Assembly (NCBI RefSeq): GCF_946885885.1
Contig: NZ_CAMPHN010000008.1
Coordinates: forward strand, 1 to 55,120
DNA from: an uncultured Pseudomonas sp.
Lineage (GTDB): Bacteria > Pseudomonadota > Gammaproteobacteria > Pseudomonadales > Pseudomonadaceae
DNA: 55,120 bases
Direction: 5' to 3'
The position numbers and the translations under genes were made by a program. Under the pieces are notes generated by a model. The model worked only from the letters and a program-made list of their open reading frames with translations, did no database searches and was not told where the DNA came from. Below are positions 44,099 through 52,492 of this stretch, piece by piece (position 1 is the stretch's first letter; every line of letters begins with the position of its first letter).

Positions 44099-44758
44099 AT
44101 GCTGACGCTCTATGGTTACTGGCGCTCCAGCGCCGCCTACCGCGTACGTATCGCCCTCAACCTCAAAGGCCTGGCCTATCGGCAGGTGCCGGTACATCTG
44201 GTCAAGGACGGCGGGCAGCAGCATGCGGATGGGTACAAGGCGCTGAATCCTCAGGAGTTGGTGCCGCTGTTGATCGATGCCGGCACCGATCAGGGCGAGG
44301 TGCGCATCGCCCAGTCCCTGGCGATTCTCGAATACCTCGACGAGGTTTTTCCGGTGCCGGCGCTGTTGCCCGGCGATCCGGTGCGCCGCGCTCAGGTGCG
44401 GGCGTTGGCGCTGCATATCGCTTGCGACCTGCACCCGCTGAACAACCTGCGCGTACTGCAATACCTGTCCGTCGAATTGGGCGCCTCGGACGAAGCGAAA
44501 AACGCCTGGTATCGGCATTGGCTGCACACCGGTCTGGCCGCGGTGGAGCAGGGCCTCGCGTCATTCGATGAGCGCTTGTCGCTCGGCGAGCGTCCCGGCT
44601 ATCTCGAGGCCTGTCTGGTTCCGCAAATTTACAACGCACGGCGTTTCAACTGTGACCTCGAGGCTTACCCGCGCATCCTTTGCATGGTCGCGCGTTGCGA
44701 AGCCCTGGAAGCCTTCAAACAGGCGGCCCCGGAGGCGCAAGCCGACGCCCAGTTGTAA
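44099..44758 (+). CDS. maiA: Maleylacetoacetate isomerase
   Basis: 219-residue zeta-class glutathione transferase. LYGYWRSSAAYRVRIALNLKGL is the family start, with SSAAYR matching the SSxxxR catalytic motif; LNPQELVPLL and SLAILEYLDE complete the glutathione domain, and the all-helical C-terminal domain has HPLNNLRVLQYL. It isomerises maleylacetoacetate to fumarylacetoacetate with glutathione. ATG 44099 follows GGGAGG; the in-frame extension to 44069 is repeat-derived. Confidence 0.95.
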   Translation: MLTLYGYWRSSAAYRVRIALNLKGLAYRQVPVHLVKDGGQQHADGYKALNPQELVPLLIDAGTDQGEVRIAQSLAILEYLDEVFPVPALLPGDPVRRAQVRALALHIACDLHPLNNLRVLQYLSVELGASDEAKNAWYRHWLHTGLAAVEQGLASFDERLSLGERPGYLEACLVPQIYNARRFNCDLEAYPRILCMVARCEALEAFKQAAPEAQADAQL

Positions 44759-44847
44759 AAAGCGGCTTTACCCAAGCCTTGCTCACTCCGCCACGCCACA
44801 AGCGCGGCGGGTCCGTTCCCGTCACAGATAACAACAAAAGGTGACGC

Positions 44848-46308
44848 ATGACCCGTGAAAAACCCAAGAATCTCTGGCTCTCGCGCTGGGGTTTCATCCT
44901 CGCTGCAACCGGCTCGGCCGTTGGCCTGGGCAATATCTGGAAGTTCCCCTATATCACCGGCGAATACGGCGGCGGCGCCTTCGTGCTGATGTACCTCGCC
45001 TGCATCCTGTCGATCGGCATTCCGGTGATGATGACCGAGATCGCTCTCGGCCGGCGCGGTCGCGGCAGCCCGATCGACGCGATTGCCCGGGTGGTCAAGG
45101 AGAACAACGGCAACCCGCTGTGGAAGACGGTCGGCATCATGGCCATGCTCTGCGGTTTTCTGATCCTGTGCTTCTACGTGGTAGTGGCCGGTTGGGCCTT
45201 CGCCTACACCTGGAAAATGCTCGACGGCTCGCTCACGGCGAACAGCGTCGAAGCGCTCGGCGAGGTATTCGCGGCGCACAACGCCAACCCCTGGCAGCTC
45301 GGCGGCTGGAGTGTGCTGGTGTCGTTGCTGACGCTATGGATAGTCGCCAAGGGCGTGCAGAAGGGCATCGAGAGCGCCGTGCGCTGGATGATGCCGGGCC
45401 TGGCGCTGATGCTGCTGGTGCTGGTCGGCTACGCCTTTACCAGCGGCAGCTTCGCCGCCGGCTTCGACTTCCTGTTCACCTTCGATGCCTCGAAGATCAC
45501 CGGCGAAGCGTTGCTCGCGGCCCTCGGTCATGCGTTCTTCACCCTCAGCCTGGCCTCCGGGGCGATTCTGGTGTACGGCTCCTACATCCCCGATGGCCAG
45601 TCGATCGCCCGCACCACCTTTATCGTGGCGATCTGCGATACCTGCGTAGCCTTGCTGGCGGGATTGGCGATTTTCCCAGTGATCTTCGCCAATGGCCTGA
45701 GCCCGAGCGCGGGGCCCGGCTTGATCTTCATGAGCCTGCCGTTGGCCTTCCAGCAGATGCCGTTCGGCACGGTGTTCGGCGCGCTGTTCTTCGCCATGGT
45801 ATCGATTGCCGCACTGACCTCGGCGATCTCCCTGGCCGAATCGACGGTCGCCTACCTCAATGAGAAATACGCCATCAGCCGCTTCAAGGGCGCTGTCGCT
45901 GCCGGTGTGGTATTGCTGCTGCTCAGTCTGCTGGCGATGCTCTCGTTCAACCTGATGGCCGGCTGGACGCCGCTGGGCAAGAACCTGTTCGACTGGCTGG
46001 ATTACCTGACCTCGCGCTGGATGATGCCGCTCGGCGGGATCTTCATGGTGCTGCTGGCCGGCTATGCACTGCGTTGCGAAATCATGCGCGACGAGCTGAA
46101 CCTGCCGCCGCTGGGCTACGCGCTCTGGCTGTTCATGGTGCGCTACGTGTGCCCGGTGCTGATCATGATGGTGTTCCTGCACGCCCTCGGCTGGCTGGGT
46201 TTCGACCCCATCGCCAAGTGGTACTGGATCGCCGGCGTCATCGGTCTGCTGGCCATTCTCGGCGAGCTGCTGAGGCCGCGTGTGGTGCCGGCACTCGCCG
46301 GACGTTGA
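44848..46308 (+). CDS. Sodium-dependent (NSS-family) amino acid transporter
   Basis: 486 residues with about 12 membrane helices. SRWGFILAATGSAVGLGNIWKFPYI with the unwound GSAVGLGNIW sodium and substrate motif is diagnostic of the neurotransmitter:sodium symporter family. FFTLSLASGAILVYGSY gives the helix 6 region. Placed 89 bp after maiA on the same strand, it is probably the tyrosine or phenylalanine importer feeding the pathway, by context only. Ends before a good intrinsic terminator. Confidence 0.92.
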   Translation: MTREKPKNLWLSRWGFILAATGSAVGLGNIWKFPYITGEYGGGAFVLMYLACILSIGIPVMMTEIALGRRGRGSPIDAIARVVKENNGNPLWKTVGIMAMLCGFLILCFYVVVAGWAFAYTWKMLDGSLTANSVEALGEVFAAHNANPWQLGGWSVLVSLLTLWIVAKGVQKGIESAVRWMMPGLALMLLVLVGYAFTSGSFAAGFDFLFTFDASKITGEALLAALGHAFFTLSLASGAILVYGSYIPDGQSIARTTFIVAICDTCVALLAGLAIFPVIFANGLSPSAGPGLIFMSLPLAFQQMPFGTVFGALFFAMVSIAALTSAISLAESTVAYLNEKYAISRFKGAVAAGVVLLLLSLLAMLSFNLMAGWTPLGKNLFDWLDYLTSRWMMPLGGIFMVLLAGYALRCEIMRDELNLPPLGYALWLFMVRYVCPVLIMMVFLHALGWLGFDPIAKWYWIAGVIGLLAILGELLRPRVVPALAGR

Positions 46309-46347
46309 CCCCCCGCAGCGGCACCTTCGATGCCGCTCGATACGAAT

Positions 46348-46384
46348 ACAGGGCGTGCGGCGATCAGTCGTGCGCCCTGTTTTT
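46348..46384 (+). terminator. Intrinsic terminator of the tyrosine-catabolism/transporter unit
   Basis: ACAGGGCG (46348-46355) pairs with CGCCCTGT (46373-46380), loop of 17 nt, then TTTT. It lies 40 nt after the transporter stop. Confidence 0.8.
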
Positions 46385-46505
46385 ACTGGCGGAAAAGCGC
46401 CGATACGGGCGGCATATTGGCGGAAAGCCGCCTATTTTTGTTGTGGCAGGCGCACAAAACCAATCTGAAACACGCACAGGCTCGGGCTGCCCAGCCTCTT
46501 TGGCC

Positions 46506-46532
46506 TAAGCTCTAGTCAATATCTGCCGACTA
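46506..46532 (+). promoter_or_regulatory. FliA (sigma-28) type promoter for the chemoreceptor gene
   Basis: TAAG (46506-46509), 15-nt spacer, GCCGACTA (46525-46532). The consensus is TAAA-N15-GCCGATAA. Transcription would start near 46540, about 100 nt before the ATG. The 333-bp gap between the transporter and this gene otherwise holds only the terminator. Confidence 0.7.
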
Positions 46533-46641
46533 TAGGGGTAGAGTCGTTTGCGATGCTGGCACAGCGGTTGCGTAGATTTGTCCGCCGCGCCCATGCCCCT
46601 CATGGCTGGCATCTAGAACAATAAGAACTGGAGTAGTGTTT

Positions 46642-48597
46642 ATGTTGCAATCCACCACCCGCCTGTTCGCCGACCTTGCCGTGGGTAAGAAGTTATTTTT
46701 TGGTTTCAGCCTGGTGCTATTGCTGACGGTTGCGATGACCGGCATCGGTTTCGTCGCGATTAAGACGGTCATGCAAGGGCACGAACTGAGCGGGAGGCTG
46801 CTGGCGGTCAATCTGGCGATACTTCAGGCGCGTCGTCTGGAGCGTAACTTCGCCCTCGAGCAAAGTCCGGAGAGTGCCACCCGGGTACGCGAAAGCTTGA
46901 TCGGTGTACAAGAGCTGTTGACGCAATTGCAGAACGCCGCATCGGCAATCGAGGTGAAGCGTTATCAAAGCATGAGCCAGACGATTACCGATTACCTGAG
47001 TCAGTTCGACAGCTATGTCGAGGTGCAGGACAAGGCGCGCGAAGCGCGTAAGGACATGCGCGAGGCCGCGGGCGAGGCGCGCGATCAGTTCGAGGTGATC
47101 GAGCTGGACATGTACGACGCCGTCCGCGAGTTGCGTTTGCAAGGCGACAAGTTACGCGGCAGCGACCCGCTGACCCTGGCGGAAACCGCATCCGGCCTGA
47201 GCAAGCGCATGTTGGATCTGCGCGGCCACGAAAGCCTGTACATCATCGATAGCTCGGACAAGGCGCTGGAAGAGTGGAACTACGTCAGCGAAGACCTGCA
47301 AACCGTGGCCAGCAGCTTGAAGGTCTGGCTGGACGATACGCAGAAGTCCGCCATCGATACCGCCTTGCAATCCTTGACCCTGTATCAGCGCTCTTTCGGT
47401 TACTACCAGCAAGTCCGCGAACAGCGCCTGGCCACGGAAAAGGCCATGGTCGAACGGGCGCGCTCGGCTCTGGAACTGGCCGACGCCGCGAAAGCCAACG
47501 CCGAGCAGCAGATGCACGATGTTAGCCGCCGGGCCATGCTCATGCTCGGTGGCATGGGGGCCGGCGCCGTGGTGCTCGGCTTGCTGGCCGCCTTGTTGAT
47601 CTCGCGTTCGATCGTCATCCCGCTACGCCAGAGCGTCGCCTACGCCAAGCGTATCGCCGACGGCGATCTGAGCCAGGATTTGCTGTTGCAGCGCAAGGAC
47701 GAACTCGGCCAACTGATGGCCGCGATGCAAAGCATGACCGTCAGCCTGCGCAACCTGGTTGGACGCATCGGCGGCGGCGTCGGTCAGATCGCCGCGGCGG
47801 CGGAACAGTTGTCGACTATCACGGCGCAAACCAGTGCCGGTGTGCAGAGCCAAAAACTGGAGACCGAGCAGACCGCTACCGCGATCCATGAAATGGCCGC
47901 CACCGTGCAGGAAGTGGCGCATAACGCCGAACAAGCGTCCCAGGCCGCCCAGAGCGCGGATCGAGAAGCCCAGCAGGGCAATCACGTGGTGCAGCAAGCG
48001 GTTTCCCAGATAGGCACCCTGGCCGCCGATGTCGAGCAATCCGCCGAAGCGATTCAGGAACTGAACAAGGAGAGCGGGCGCATCGGCAGTGTGCTGGAGG
48101 TCATCCGCAGCGTCGCCGAGCAGACCAATCTGCTGGCGCTGAATGCGGCCATCGAAGCGGCACGGGCGGGCGAGCAGGGCCGCGGTTTCGCCGTGGTCGC
48201 CGATGAAGTACGCGCCCTGGCCAAGCGCGCCCAGGAGTCGACCCAGGAGATCGAAACGCTGATCGCCGGCTTGCAGCGCATGGCCCAGGGCGCGGTGACG
48301 AAAATGGAAAGCAGCCGCAGCCTGACCCAGCGTACCGTCGACTTGGCGGCCGAGGCGGGTGATGCGTTACGGCGCATCACCCAGTCGGTGAGCACTATCG
48401 AGCAGATGAACCAGCAGATCGCCGCCGCCGCGGAAGAGCAGAGCGCGGTGGCCGAGAACATCAATGAAAGCGTGACGCGGGTGCGCGATATCGGCGAACA
48501 GAGCGCCAGCGCCACCGAGCAGACGGCAGCCTCGAGTGCCGAATTGGCGCGCCTGGGCGTGGAGCTGCAGGGCTTGGTCGCGCAATTCCGTACCTAG
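46642..48597 (+). CDS. Methyl-accepting chemotaxis protein, probable HBM-type sensor
   Basis: 651 residues. First membrane helix at about 18-40; a long helical periplasmic region to about 290 with [16 protein letters not shown], as in helical bimodular sensors of the McpS group; second membrane helix at about 297-318 ([19 protein letters not shown]); HAMP to about 372. The signalling tip [20 protein letters not shown] follows. No C-terminal methylation-enzyme pentapeptide. ATG 46642 has GGAG eight bases before. A FliA-like promoter precedes it. The ligand is unknown; organic acids would fit the sensor family. Confidence 0.93.
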   Translation: MLQSTTRLFADLAVGKKLFFGFSLVLLLTVAMTGIGFVAIKTVMQGHELSGRLLAVNLAILQARRLERNFALEQSPESATRVRESLIGVQELLTQLQNAASAIEVKRYQSMSQTITDYLSQFDSYVEVQDKAREARKDMREAAGEARDQFEVIELDMYDAVRELRLQGDKLRGSDPLTLAETASGLSKRMLDLRGHESLYIIDSSDKALEEWNYVSEDLQTVASSLKVWLDDTQKSAIDTALQSLTLYQRSFGYYQQVREQRLATEKAMVERARSALELADAAKANAEQQMHDVSRRAMLMLGGMGAGAVVLGLLAALLISRSIVIPLRQSVAYAKRIADGDLSQDLLLQRKDELGQLMAAMQSMTVSLRNLVGRIGGGVGQIAAAAEQLSTITAQTSAGVQSQKLETEQTATAIHEMAATVQEVAHNAEQASQAAQSADREAQQGNHVVQQAVSQIGTLAADVEQSAEAIQELNKESGRIGSVLEVIRSVAEQTNLLALNAAIEAARAGEQGRGFAVVADEVRALAKRAQESTQEIETLIAGLQRMAQGAVTKMESSRSLTQRTVDLAAEAGDALRRITQSVSTIEQMNQQIAAAAEEQSAVAENINESVTRVRDIGEQSASATEQTAASSAELARLGVELQGLVAQFRT

Positions 48598-48689
48598 CGC
48601 GGTCAGCCCGCAGGAGCGCGACCCTGGGCCGGAGCGGTGCCAGGTGTCGGACCGCTTCCTGATTTCATCCGGGCTAGCATCGAACCGCT

Positions 48690-48828
48690 ATAAAAAAGGC
48701 TATGTACCCGTTAGATGTTGCATGTACTGGGTAGGTTGGCGCTGAGCGCAGCGAAGCCCAACAGGCATCGGCATGCCTCGTTGTGCTTATCGCCGTGCAA
48801 TACGCCATTGGGACATAGCCATAAAAAA
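48690..48828. mobile_element. MITE copy 2 with 8-bp target duplication
   Basis: The element is 48698-48820 (123 bp). It starts GGCTATGTACCC and ends TGGGACATAGCC, with N7-GTTGCA (or ATTGCA) following as in copy 1. Flanks are identical ATAAAAAA (48690-48697 and 48821-48828). Its centre holds a GGTTGGCGCTGAGCGC...GCCCAAC palindrome common in the genus. The right flank is the T-tract of the folE terminator. Confidence 0.85.
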
Positions 48829-48847
48829 ACCGGCGCAAGGCCGGTTT
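48821..48847 (-). terminator. Intrinsic terminator of folE
   Basis: On the minus strand, AAACCGGC pairs with GCCGGTTT (48840-48847 and 48827-48834), with a 5-nt loop, then a run of T. It ends 20 nt after the folE stop. Confidence 0.85.
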
Positions 48848-48866
48848 CTTAATGCTCAGCGGGTGC

Positions 48867-49415
48867 TCAGTTATTGACCAGGCTGAGGAATTCGCTGCGG
48901 GTGGCGGCGTTTTCGCGGAACTCGCCGAGCATCACCGAGGTGACCATCGAGGAGTTCTGCTTCTCCACGCCGCGCATCATCATGCACATGTGTTGGGCTT
49001 CGATCACCACGGCCACGCCGAGGGCGCCGGTCACTTGCTGGATCGCCTCGGCGATCTGCCGGCTGAGGTTCTCCTGGATCTGCAGGCGGCGCGCGTACAT
49101 ATCGACGATGCGCGCGACTTTCGACAGGCCGAGCACCTTACCGTTGGGGATATAGGCGACATGGGCTTTGCCGATGAATGGCAGCAGGTGGTGTTCGCAC
49201 AGCGAGTACAGCTCGATGTTCTTGACCAATACCATCTCGCTGGCGTCGGAGCTGAACAGTGCGCCGTTGGTGACTTCTTCCAGGCTTTGCTGGTAGCCGC
49301 GGCAGAGGTACTGCATGGCTTTGGCGGCACGCTTGGGCGTATCGAGCAGGCCTTCGCGGGAAACGTCCTCGCCGAGTTGGCCGAGAATCGCGGTGTAGTT
49401 CTGTTCCAGGGACAT
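48867..49415 (-). CDS. folE: GTP cyclohydrolase I
   Basis: 182-residue type I enzyme that opens GTP to 7,8-dihydroneopterin triphosphate, first step of folate and pterin synthesis. [19 protein letters not shown] supplies the zinc cysteine and histidines. [13 protein letters not shown] and [20 protein letters not shown] carry the second cysteine and the substrate region. ATG 49415 is preceded by AGGAAG on its strand. In P. aeruginosa a folE copy heads the same neighbourhood that leads to prmB. Confidence 0.96.
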   Translation of the reverse strand: MSLEQNYTAILGQLGEDVSREGLLDTPKRAAKAMQYLCRGYQQSLEEVTNGALFSSDASEMVLVKNIELYSLCEHHLLPFIGKAHVAYIPNGKVLGLSKVARIVDMYARRLQIQENLSRQIAEAIQQVTGALGVAVVIEAQHMCMMMRGVEKQNSSMVTSVMLGEFRENAATRSEFLSLVNN

Positions 49416-49513
49416 GATCTTCCTGTGGCACTAACGGCTATGAAACGGATATAGATAAAACAGATGCGCAGGGTAGGGCGGTGCTGCCGGGCTGGCAAGA
49501 GCAGCGCTCGGTT

Positions 49514-49849
49514 TTACGCCGGCGACTGCAGATCGCTGGCCCAGTTTTCGGCCCATTGGGTCAGCGGCAAAAACTGTTCGACCAGGCTCACGCCCAGCGA
49601 CGATAACTGATAGCCCTGGTCGCCGTTCTCCAGCAAGCGCGCCTCGCGCAGCTCGTTCAAGCGGGTATTGAGCACCGACGGCGATAAGCCTTCGCAGCGG
49701 CTTTGCAGTTCGCGAAAGTTGGCCGGCGACTGCCGAAGTTCCCAGAGTATGCGCAGGCTCCAGCGCCTGCCGAGCAGATCGAGCAGGGCCATGATCGGCC
49801 TGCCGGTCGTGGAGCCACGAACTTTTTCACCTGGTTTTGCTGTACTCAT
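49514..49849 (-). CDS. HxlR-family transcriptional regulator
   Basis: 111-residue winged-helix protein: LLGRRWSLRILWELRQSPANFRELQSRCEGLSPSVLNTRL is the HxlR DNA-binding core, followed by the wing DQGYQLSSLG. Divergent from the carboxymuconolactone-decarboxylase-like gene across an 85-bp gap, so it probably controls that gene and itself. It lacks the cysteine near the N-terminus that redox-sensing HxlR proteins use. Confidence 0.9.
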   Translation of the reverse strand: MSTAKPGEKVRGSTTGRPIMALLDLLGRRWSLRILWELRQSPANFRELQSRCEGLSPSVLNTRLNELREARLLENGDQGYQLSSLGVSLVEQFLPLTQWAENWASDLQSPA

Positions 49850-49886
49850 CGGCGCTATTGCTTCTTTTTTAGTAGCGGTTTATGTT

Positions 49887-49911
49887 GGGCTTGCTACGCT
49901 TTCAGTAGCTT
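49887..49911. promoter_or_regulatory. Divergent promoter region between hxlR-like and AhpD-like genes
   Basis: The gap 49850-49934 contains GTAGC and GCTAC half-sites (in AGTAGCGG, TTGCTACG and AGTAGC) that could be HxlR operator arms. The -10 elements were not resolved. Weak evidence. Confidence 0.3.
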
Positions 49912-49934
49912 AACCGTCCGATAGGAGATTTGCC

Positions 49935-50483
49935 ATGAGCAGCCCGCGTATCCAACCCGCTCCACCTCCTTATGCCCCGGAAATCCAGGCGGCGCTCGAT
50001 CGGATAATGCCGCCGGGTATGCCGCCCCTGAAGCTGTTCAGTAGCATGGCGCATAACCCTCGCGTGTTGCAGCGTTTCCTCGCCGGTGGCTTGCTCGATA
50101 ACGGCAGTATCGGCCTGCGCGAGCGCGAACTGCTGATTCTGCGCACCACCGCAATCTGCGGCGCCGAGTACGAGTGGGGTGTGCATGTCGCGGGCTTCAA
50201 CGGCAAAGCCGCTTTCACTCCGCAGCAGCTCGCCGATACCTGTGCCGCCAATACCGACGCCAGCTTGTGGAGCGATGCGGAGCAGGCGCTGTTGGCGCTG
50301 GCCGACAGCCTGCATGGCAGTTCGACAGTGGACGACGAGTTATGGCAGCGGCTAAGCGAGCATTACCGCGATGAGCAGTTGATCGAGTGCCTGCTGTTGG
50401 TGGGCTTCTATCATGCGGTGTCGTTCATGGTGAACGGCCTGCGCGTAGAGCTCGAAGCGCACGCGCCGCGATTCCCCGACTGA
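49935..50483 (+). CDS. Carboxymuconolactone decarboxylase (AhpD-like) family protein
   Basis: 182 residues, all-helical. ELLILRTTAICGAEYEWGVHVAGF holds the family active-site region, with E-Y-E-W-x-x-H in place of the CxxC of true AhpD, so a peroxidase/disulfide role is unlikely. C-terminal LLVGFYHAVSFMVNGL is typical. Substrate unknown. ATG 49935 has TAGGAG ten bases upstream. Divergent from an HxlR regulator, so perhaps induced by its substrate. Confidence 0.87.
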   Translation: MSSPRIQPAPPPYAPEIQAALDRIMPPGMPPLKLFSSMAHNPRVLQRFLAGGLLDNGSIGLRERELLILRTTAICGAEYEWGVHVAGFNGKAAFTPQQLADTCAANTDASLWSDAEQALLALADSLHGSSTVDDELWQRLSEHYRDEQLIECLLLVGFYHAVSFMVNGLRVELEAHAPRFPD

Positions 50484-50494
50484 GGGGCGCGCTA

Positions 50495-51067
50495 TCAGTC
50501 GTCGCGTCCGTCCATCATGGTGCGTTTGAGCAGCACGTAAACCGCGCCGGTGCCGCCATGTTTGGCCAGGCAGGAGGTGAAGCCCAGCACCTGCGGGTGC
50601 TGGCGCAGCCAGGTGTTGACGTGGCTTTTGATCATGGGTTTGCGGCCGTCCATACGCGCGGCCTTGCCATGGGTGATGCGCACGCAGCGCACCTCGAGTT
50701 TGTTGGCCTCGGCGATGAACTCCCAGAGGGTGTCGCGGGCTTTTTCCACGCTCATGCCATGCAGGTCGAGGCTGCCTTCGAAGCTGATCTGGCCGAGCTT
50801 GAGCTTGCGCATCTGGCCTTCCTGCACGCCGTTGCCGGCCCAGTACAGCGGGTCTTCGGCGCCGACATCGATGACGAACTGATCGGACAGGCCGTCGACC
50901 TTGAGCGAATCCGTGCGCACGGTGGCGGCCTGGCGCAGCGTGGCCAGGCGTTGGCGGTCGGATTTGGCTTTGCCGGTATCGGCGCGGTCGTGCTTGAGCG
51001 GTTTGACGCCGCGCAGCTCGGCTTGGAACAGGGCGCTTTCGTTATCGTCTCTAGGGTCGTCTTGCAT
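50495..51067 (-). CDS. Smr-domain protein (endonuclease-like)
   Basis: 190 residues. C-terminal Smr domain from about residue 105: SLDLHGMSVEKARD, VRCVRITHGKA and HGGTGAVYVLLKR, the LDLHG and HG-G-x-G motifs of the MutS2/SmrA family. The N-terminal half is charged and disordered-looking. ATG 51067 has GGAGG upstream on its strand. Related YdaL/SmrA proteins nick DNA or cut RNA; the role here is not known. Confidence 0.92.
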   Translation of the reverse strand: MQDDPRDDNESALFQAELRGVKPLKHDRADTGKAKSDRQRLATLRQAATVRTDSLKVDGLSDQFVIDVGAEDPLYWAGNGVQEGQMRKLKLGQISFEGSLDLHGMSVEKARDTLWEFIAEANKLEVRCVRITHGKAARMDGRKPMIKSHVNTWLRQHPQVLGFTSCLAKHGGTGAVYVLLKRTMMDGRDD

Positions 51068-51128
51068 GGAGGCCTCCGCGAAGGCCGCTAGTGTAACCAA
51101 GGCAGCGGCTTTAGTGCTGCCTTGTCGC

Positions 51129-51449
51129 TCAGTTACGTTTCTTCATCAGATGCGGCGACATGCTCAGGTCGCTGGGGCGGCGCAGGCGCCGGCGGAACAG
51201 GCGCCAGGCGAATATCCCGGCCCAGAGCAAAAACAAGCCGAGGAGCACCAGTACCACGGCTGCACCCGGCGAGTCGTCGAGGGCGCCGAGCGAGACGGGG
51301 CGGCCGAGCAGCGCTGCGGCTCCGGCCATCGCCAGGAGGATGCCAAAGCAGGCGAACAACGCCGCCAGCGCAGCCGCCAGGCGAGTGCGCCAGGTGCTGG
51401 TGCCCCGTGGGCGCAGGCGGCGTGCATCGAAACCATCGGATAACTTCAT
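51129..51449 (-). CDS. Small two-helix membrane protein, function unknown
   Basis: 106 residues. Two hydrophobic segments at about 23-45 and 63-83, basic N- and C-termini (RRLRPRGT, RRRLRRPSD). ATG 51449 has AAGGAAA nine bases before. It lies 61 bp upstream of the Smr gene on the same strand and may share a transcript. No family recognised. Confidence 0.75.
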   Translation of the reverse strand: MKLSDGFDARRLRPRGTSTWRTRLAAALAALFACFGILLAMAGAAALLGRPVSLGALDDSPGAAVVLVLLGLFLLWAGIFAWRLFRRRLRRPSDLSMSPHLMKKRN

Positions 51450-51563
51450 TATTCCGATTTCCTTAGGGGTATCGGCGGTATGACCAGCGGGTCGAACGGG
51501 GGTTCCTGGCGATGCGGATCACTCATCGATAGCGAACTGCCTGTGCACTCATCCCCGGATATC

Positions 51564-52160
51564 TCAGCTCAAGACGCTGGCGTGCGCTACTAGGGTAGCA
51601 AAGTTGTCGGCCAGGGCGGCCATCTCTGCCCGGTGCATCTCCCGGGCGTCGATCACGTCACCTTCCGGGGTCGGCAAATCGCGAGTGGCGCAGGCCGCGT
51701 CGACCACCGTGCAGCGATAACCGTAGTCCTTGCAGGCGCGCACGGTGGAGCTGACGCTGGAGTGGCTCATAAAGCCGCAAACGATCACATCCAGATGACC
51801 CATGGCTTGTAGGCGATCGTGCAGGTCGGTGCCGGCGAAGGCATTCGGCAAACGCTTTTGCACGACGATTTCCCCTGGTAGCGGTGCTACTTCGGGCAAA
51901 TGCGCGCCGCGTGGGCCGCTGGGATCGAGCAGGCCACCGGGAATGCCCAGGTGTTTGACATGGATGATCGAGGCGCCGATGGCGCGCGCGCGGGCCAGCA
52001 GTTGGGCGATTTCTTCGAGCGCCGCGTCCAGCCCCGGCAGTTGCAAGACGCCGCTGCGGTATTCCTCCTGGGCGTCGATGATCAACAGGGTCGCTTGCGC
52101 CAGGCCGGCCGGCGCATGGCCGCGACCGGTCAGTTGGAAAAGCGTGTGCGGGTGGGGCAT
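51564..52160 (-). CDS. Isochorismatase-like hydrolase with Ser at the nucleophile position
   Basis: 198 residues. TLLIIDAQEEYRSG supplies the catalytic aspartate, HVKHLG the region near the catalytic lysine, and VVCGFMSHSSVSSTVRACKD the nucleophile loop. In most family members the loop reads HxCV; here it is HSSV, so the usual cysteine is serine. ATG 52160 with GAGGAG upstream. It may be inactive, use serine, or have changed substrate. Position near prmB matches P. aeruginosa gene order from memory. Confidence 0.88.
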   Translation of the reverse strand: MPHPHTLFQLTGRGHAPAGLAQATLLIIDAQEEYRSGVLQLPGLDAALEEIAQLLARARAIGASIIHVKHLGIPGGLLDPSGPRGAHLPEVAPLPGEIVVQKRLPNAFAGTDLHDRLQAMGHLDVIVCGFMSHSSVSSTVRACKDYGYRCTVVDAACATRDLPTPEGDVIDAREMHRAEMAALADNFATLVAHASVLS

Positions 52161-52322
52161 AAGGAACTCCTCGCGGATGGCGGACGGCGTCGCCATTGTC
52201 CGCCCCTGAGGCGCTGCTGTGAACCTCTGTGTCCATTGTTGCAGCCGATGCGCGGTACGCGCAGAATCGAACCACTGCGCAGGGTTGGAGTCCTACGCAA
52301 AATCGACGCAAAGGAGTTGCCT

Positions 52323-52454
52323 ATGACCTTGTTAGCGCAGTTGTCCGCCCATTTCTGGTTGTTGTTCGCCATCGCGGTATCCATCGCGGTGGTGCGCGAA
52401 CTCATGCGTCAACCCGAGGAGCCGCCCGTGCGCTTCCCGCGGCGCCGGGATTGA
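52323..52454 (+). CDS. 43-residue single-pass membrane protein
   Basis: Starts ATG 52323 after a strong AAAGGAG. LLAQLSAHFWLLFAIAVSIAVVREL forms one membrane helix, then a basic tail PPVRFPRRRD. The upstream frame is open but is antisense to the isochorismatase-like gene, so the small product is the sensible one. No family recognised. Confidence 0.6.
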   Translation: MTLLAQLSAHFWLLFAIAVSIAVVRELMRQPEEPPVRFPRRRD

Positions 52455-52461
52455 CCTCGGT

Positions 52462-52484
52462 GCGCCCGGCTCCGGGCCGGGCGC
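52462..52484. terminator. Strong GC hairpin between convergent genes
   Basis: GCGCCCGGC (52462-52470) and GCCGGGCGC (52476-52484) are perfect 9-bp arms with a 5-nt loop, between the 43-residue gene and nhaD. No T-tract, so termination is only presumed. Confidence 0.5.
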
Positions 52485-52492
52485 CTATCGCC

